Shown: positions 62,229 through 64,000 of the stretch, piece after piece | Position numbering within the stretch: the first letter of the stretch is position 1 | Layout: each line of letters begins with the position of its first letter | DNA from: an uncultured Bacteroidales bacterium | GTDB lineage: Bacteria; Bacteroidota; Bacteroidia; Bacteroidales; Muribaculaceae | Length of the DNA: 64,000 nt | Direction of reading: 5' to 3' | Assembly (NCBI GenBank): GCA_902792895.1 | Contig: CADBBK010000007.1 | Coordinates: 1 to 64,000 of the forward strand | Notes under the pieces: generated by a model | Database searches by the model: none | What the model was told of the DNA's origin: nothing | Seen by the model: the letters and a program-made list of their open reading frames with translations, nothing else | Translations under genes and position numbers: made by a program

Positions 62229-62267
62229 AAAAAAAGTCAGCGGCTCCCCTTACAGGAAACCGCTGAC
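62229..62267 (-). terminator. Intrinsic terminator of the following minus-strand gene
   Basis: GTCAGCGG (62236-62243) pairs with CCGCTGAC (62260-62267), with further inner pairing; on the minus strand seven T residues follow (62229-62235). Confidence 0.9.
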
Positions 62268-62293
62268 CTATCTAGTTAAAAACTAAAGCCTTA

Positions 62294-64000
62294 TTACTTC
62301 AGCACCTTCAGGGTGGTGCCGTCGGAGTACTTCTCCAGGTAGATGCCCCTGGAGGGAGCCTGTTCAAGCTGGCGGCCCTGCAGGTCGTAATACCCGACGA
62401 TGTAGGCATCATCGGCCACGATGGTCTCAACGCCCGAGTTGTCGGGAATCAGTGCTGCATCAAAGTAATCCTGAAGGCTCAGGTAACCCGTCTTGTTGAT
62501 GCCGATGCTCAACGGATAGCTGCAACCGGTGAAGGTGCGGTTGGTGTCGTCGCAGTTGAATTCCACCTGGGGCACCAGCAGGCCTGTGCTGTTGTCAAAC
62601 GCGGTGAGGAAGAGAGGATAAGTGGCGGAGTACTCTTCCTTGTAGTTGCCCAGGAACTGGGAGAAATTCATCACCAGCTTGCCGTCAACCAAGCGTCCCA
62701 TCACCCAAGCATTGGGCAGGAGCTCACACATGCCACGGATATAGACCTCGTCCTCGAAGAAGACCACCTTGACCTTCATCTGGCGCGGCACGAGCGGGCC
62801 ATAGGGGCCAGCCTTGGTCCTATAGGAGAAGTTGTAATCATGCTCCTGGAGGCCGATGGGCGGTATCACGACAATGTCGGGATACTGCGAGAGCGTCAAT
62901 CCCTGGTAGTAATTGATGTATTGCAGTTCGTCCTTATGGACGGTGGTGAAGATGTAATCAATCGTCGAGAAACTGCCGTCGCCGTTGATGGTCAGTTCCA
63001 TGTTCTTCTGCGTTGTATTGCCGGTCGTCGGGTCAAATGCGGCGCACTTGAAGTAGAACAGCATACCGTAGGAGCCCAGCAGCTGGGGATTCTCAAAGAC
63101 AATCTTATCACCCTGGTGTACACCCTTGATCCAAGCATCGGGCAGATACCTGGAGATGCCCTGCAACCACACGTCTTCACCGTCCATGCCCATCTTCACG
63201 ACAACGGCAACGGGGTCCCAATCCATGCCGTCGTTGACGGCAGTGGTCATGTAGAAGTCAGAAGTCACCAGTCCCTCGGGAGGCGACAAGGGCTGCTCTT
63301 CGGCAAGGACATATACCGAGGCATAGTCGCCATCCTGCAGCCACTCGTAATCCAGATACTGGAACACGTCGCCAAAGGCACGGTTCATCGTTCCCAGAAT
63401 CAAGGTCTGGTCGGTGCCGTTCAGTCTCACGGTGCCGTCGTCCTCGATGGTGTAGGTCACTTCCTCGACCGACTCGTCATAGAAGTAGGTGCCGGCTTCC
63501 TCGTCATATCTGAACATAGCCACCTGTACCGCCATCTCCAGCGACTTGGTGTAGGCGATGTACTGGCCCATGGGCACGGTAATCGTCCTGCCGTCGTCGC
63601 TCAGCGTACCCTCTACCCAGCCGTCGTAATAGGACAGGGAAACGGGATGCTGGACATAGACCTTGTTGTCGGGCGCATAGACGATGCTCAACGCACCCTC
63701 CTGCTGGCCGTAGACAATCTCATAGGGGCTCTCACCCTCGGGTACGGTGTAATCCTTCTCGACCTCACTGACGACACCGCCCATGCGCATGTACAGCTTC
63801 AGTTCGCCCTCGGGCTGGGTCTCGATTACCGGCGGCACGAAGGTCTCTTTCTCGGTGAGGGTGTAATGGAAGACCATCTCGAGGTTGGACTGTCCCGAGA
63901 TTTCGCTTGAGATGCAGTTGGCGGGCACGGTCAGCGTATAGGTGCCGACCACGCTCAGCGGGTATTCCTTATAGATCACGGCATTGCCGCCAATCTCCAT
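62294..64000 (-). CDS. Secreted repeat protein with type IX-like tail (5' truncated by window)
   Basis: This is the last 568 residues of a larger exported protein; the frame runs to the window edge and no signal peptide is seen, so the start is outside. It contains two or three related beta-rich modules, marked by VWLQGISRYLPDAWIKG with LLGSYG, then VYIRGMCELLPNAWVMG with FLGNYK. The tail (GYYDLQGRQL, then SRGIYLEKY and LKVLK) resembles a type IX secretion signal. Function unknown. It might be a surface adhesin or glycan-binding protein. Confidence 0.78.
   Translation of the reverse strand: MEIGGNAVIYKEYPLSVVGTYTLTVPANCISSEISGQSNLEMVFHYTLTEKETFVPPVIETQPEGELKLYMRMGGVVSEVEKDYTVPEGESPYEIVYGQQEGALSIVYAPDNKVYVQHPVSLSYYDGWVEGTLSDDGRTITVPMGQYIAYTKSLEMAVQVAMFRYDEEAGTYFYDESVEEVTYTIEDDGTVRLNGTDQTLILGTMNRAFGDVFQYLDYEWLQDGDYASVYVLAEEQPLSPPEGLVTSDFYMTTAVNDGMDWDPVAVVVKMGMDGEDVWLQGISRYLPDAWIKGVHQGDKIVFENPQLLGSYGMLFYFKCAAFDPTTGNTTQKNMELTINGDGSFSTIDYIFTTVHKDELQYINYYQGLTLSQYPDIVVIPPIGLQEHDYNFSYRTKAGPYGPLVPRQMKVKVVFFEDEVYIRGMCELLPNAWVMGRLVDGKLVMNFSQFLGNYKEEYSATYPLFLTAFDNSTGLLVPQVEFNCDDTNRTFTGCSYPLSIGINKTGYLSLQDYFDAALIPDNSGVETIVADDAYIVGYYDLQGRQLEQAPSRGIYLEKYSDGTTLKVLK

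Overview
The window reads as a chromosomal segment of a gut-type Bacteroidales bacterium (Bacteroidetes), possibly Muribaculaceae or Prevotellaceae; the exact genus cannot be fixed from the sequence alone. The reasons are: repeated promoters of the Bacteroidetes type (-33 TTTG, about 20 bp, -7 TAnnTTTG), the long Bacteroidetes form of IspG, a parA-parB-DUF5683-mltD gene order, DUF4369, DUF2807, GT117 (DUF2723) and DUF4886-like proteins, and C-terminal tails resembling type IX secretion signals. Coding sequence is GC-rich by eye. A few secreted-protein genes (about 7.6-9.4 kb and 34.7-35.7 kb) are visibly poorer in GC.

Layout. 0-7.4 kb: tRNA-Leu, tcdA, the operon parA-parB-DUF5683-mltD on the minus strand, and an NhaC antiporter. 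7.4-17.1 kb: an accessory secretome block on the minus strand, with a leucine-rich-repeat protein and three tandem M6 metalloproteases. All four carry the same kind of dockerin-like calcium-loop tail, and the spaces between them hold palindromes, 7-nt telomere-like repeats and a candidate small RNA. 17.2-22.3 kb: queG, a polysaccharide deacetylase and a GT117 membrane glycosyltransferase. 22.5-31.6 kb: a small repeat protein, an LD-carboxypeptidase, a FadL-type porin, a TPR protein with pyrH, a zinc-ribbon membrane protein, a Xaa-Pro aminopeptidase and panB. 31.8-41.0 kb: a second accessory block with an unusual Lys/Cys repeat protein, a membrane-bound AraC-type regulator, a beta-helix protein, a 69-residue-repeat protein with a dockerin-like tail, and a 1297-residue multimodular protein with an SGNH/DUF4886-like domain and a sorting tail. 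41.2-49.1 kb: dusB, a DUF2807 protein, MATE, FKBP, an esterase, a CPBP protease, a DUF6291-like gene and a lipoprotein. 49.2-58.2 kb: a Na/Pi symporter, a thioredoxin-like lipoprotein without CxxC, ispG, a PAP2-like protein, rpoN and an S41 protease. 58.4-64 kb: two identical tRNA-Asn genes, mfd, and the 3' part of a further secreted repeat protein.

How it fits together. Housekeeping genes (chromosome partition, tRNA modification, isoprenoid, pantothenate and pyrimidine metabolism, sigma-54, transcription-coupled repair) are interleaved with two blocks of exported proteins. The exported proteins share a small set of tails: a two-loop dockerin-like tail in five proteins and a type IX-like tail in two. 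No cohesin-type partner is visible. The most unusual items are the Lys/Cys 17-residue repeat protein at 31.8 kb, the tandem dockerin-tailed M6 protease array, and a short RNA candidate at 9.8 kb that has its own promoter and intrinsic terminator. No rRNA, insertion sequence, integrase or CRISPR array was seen.
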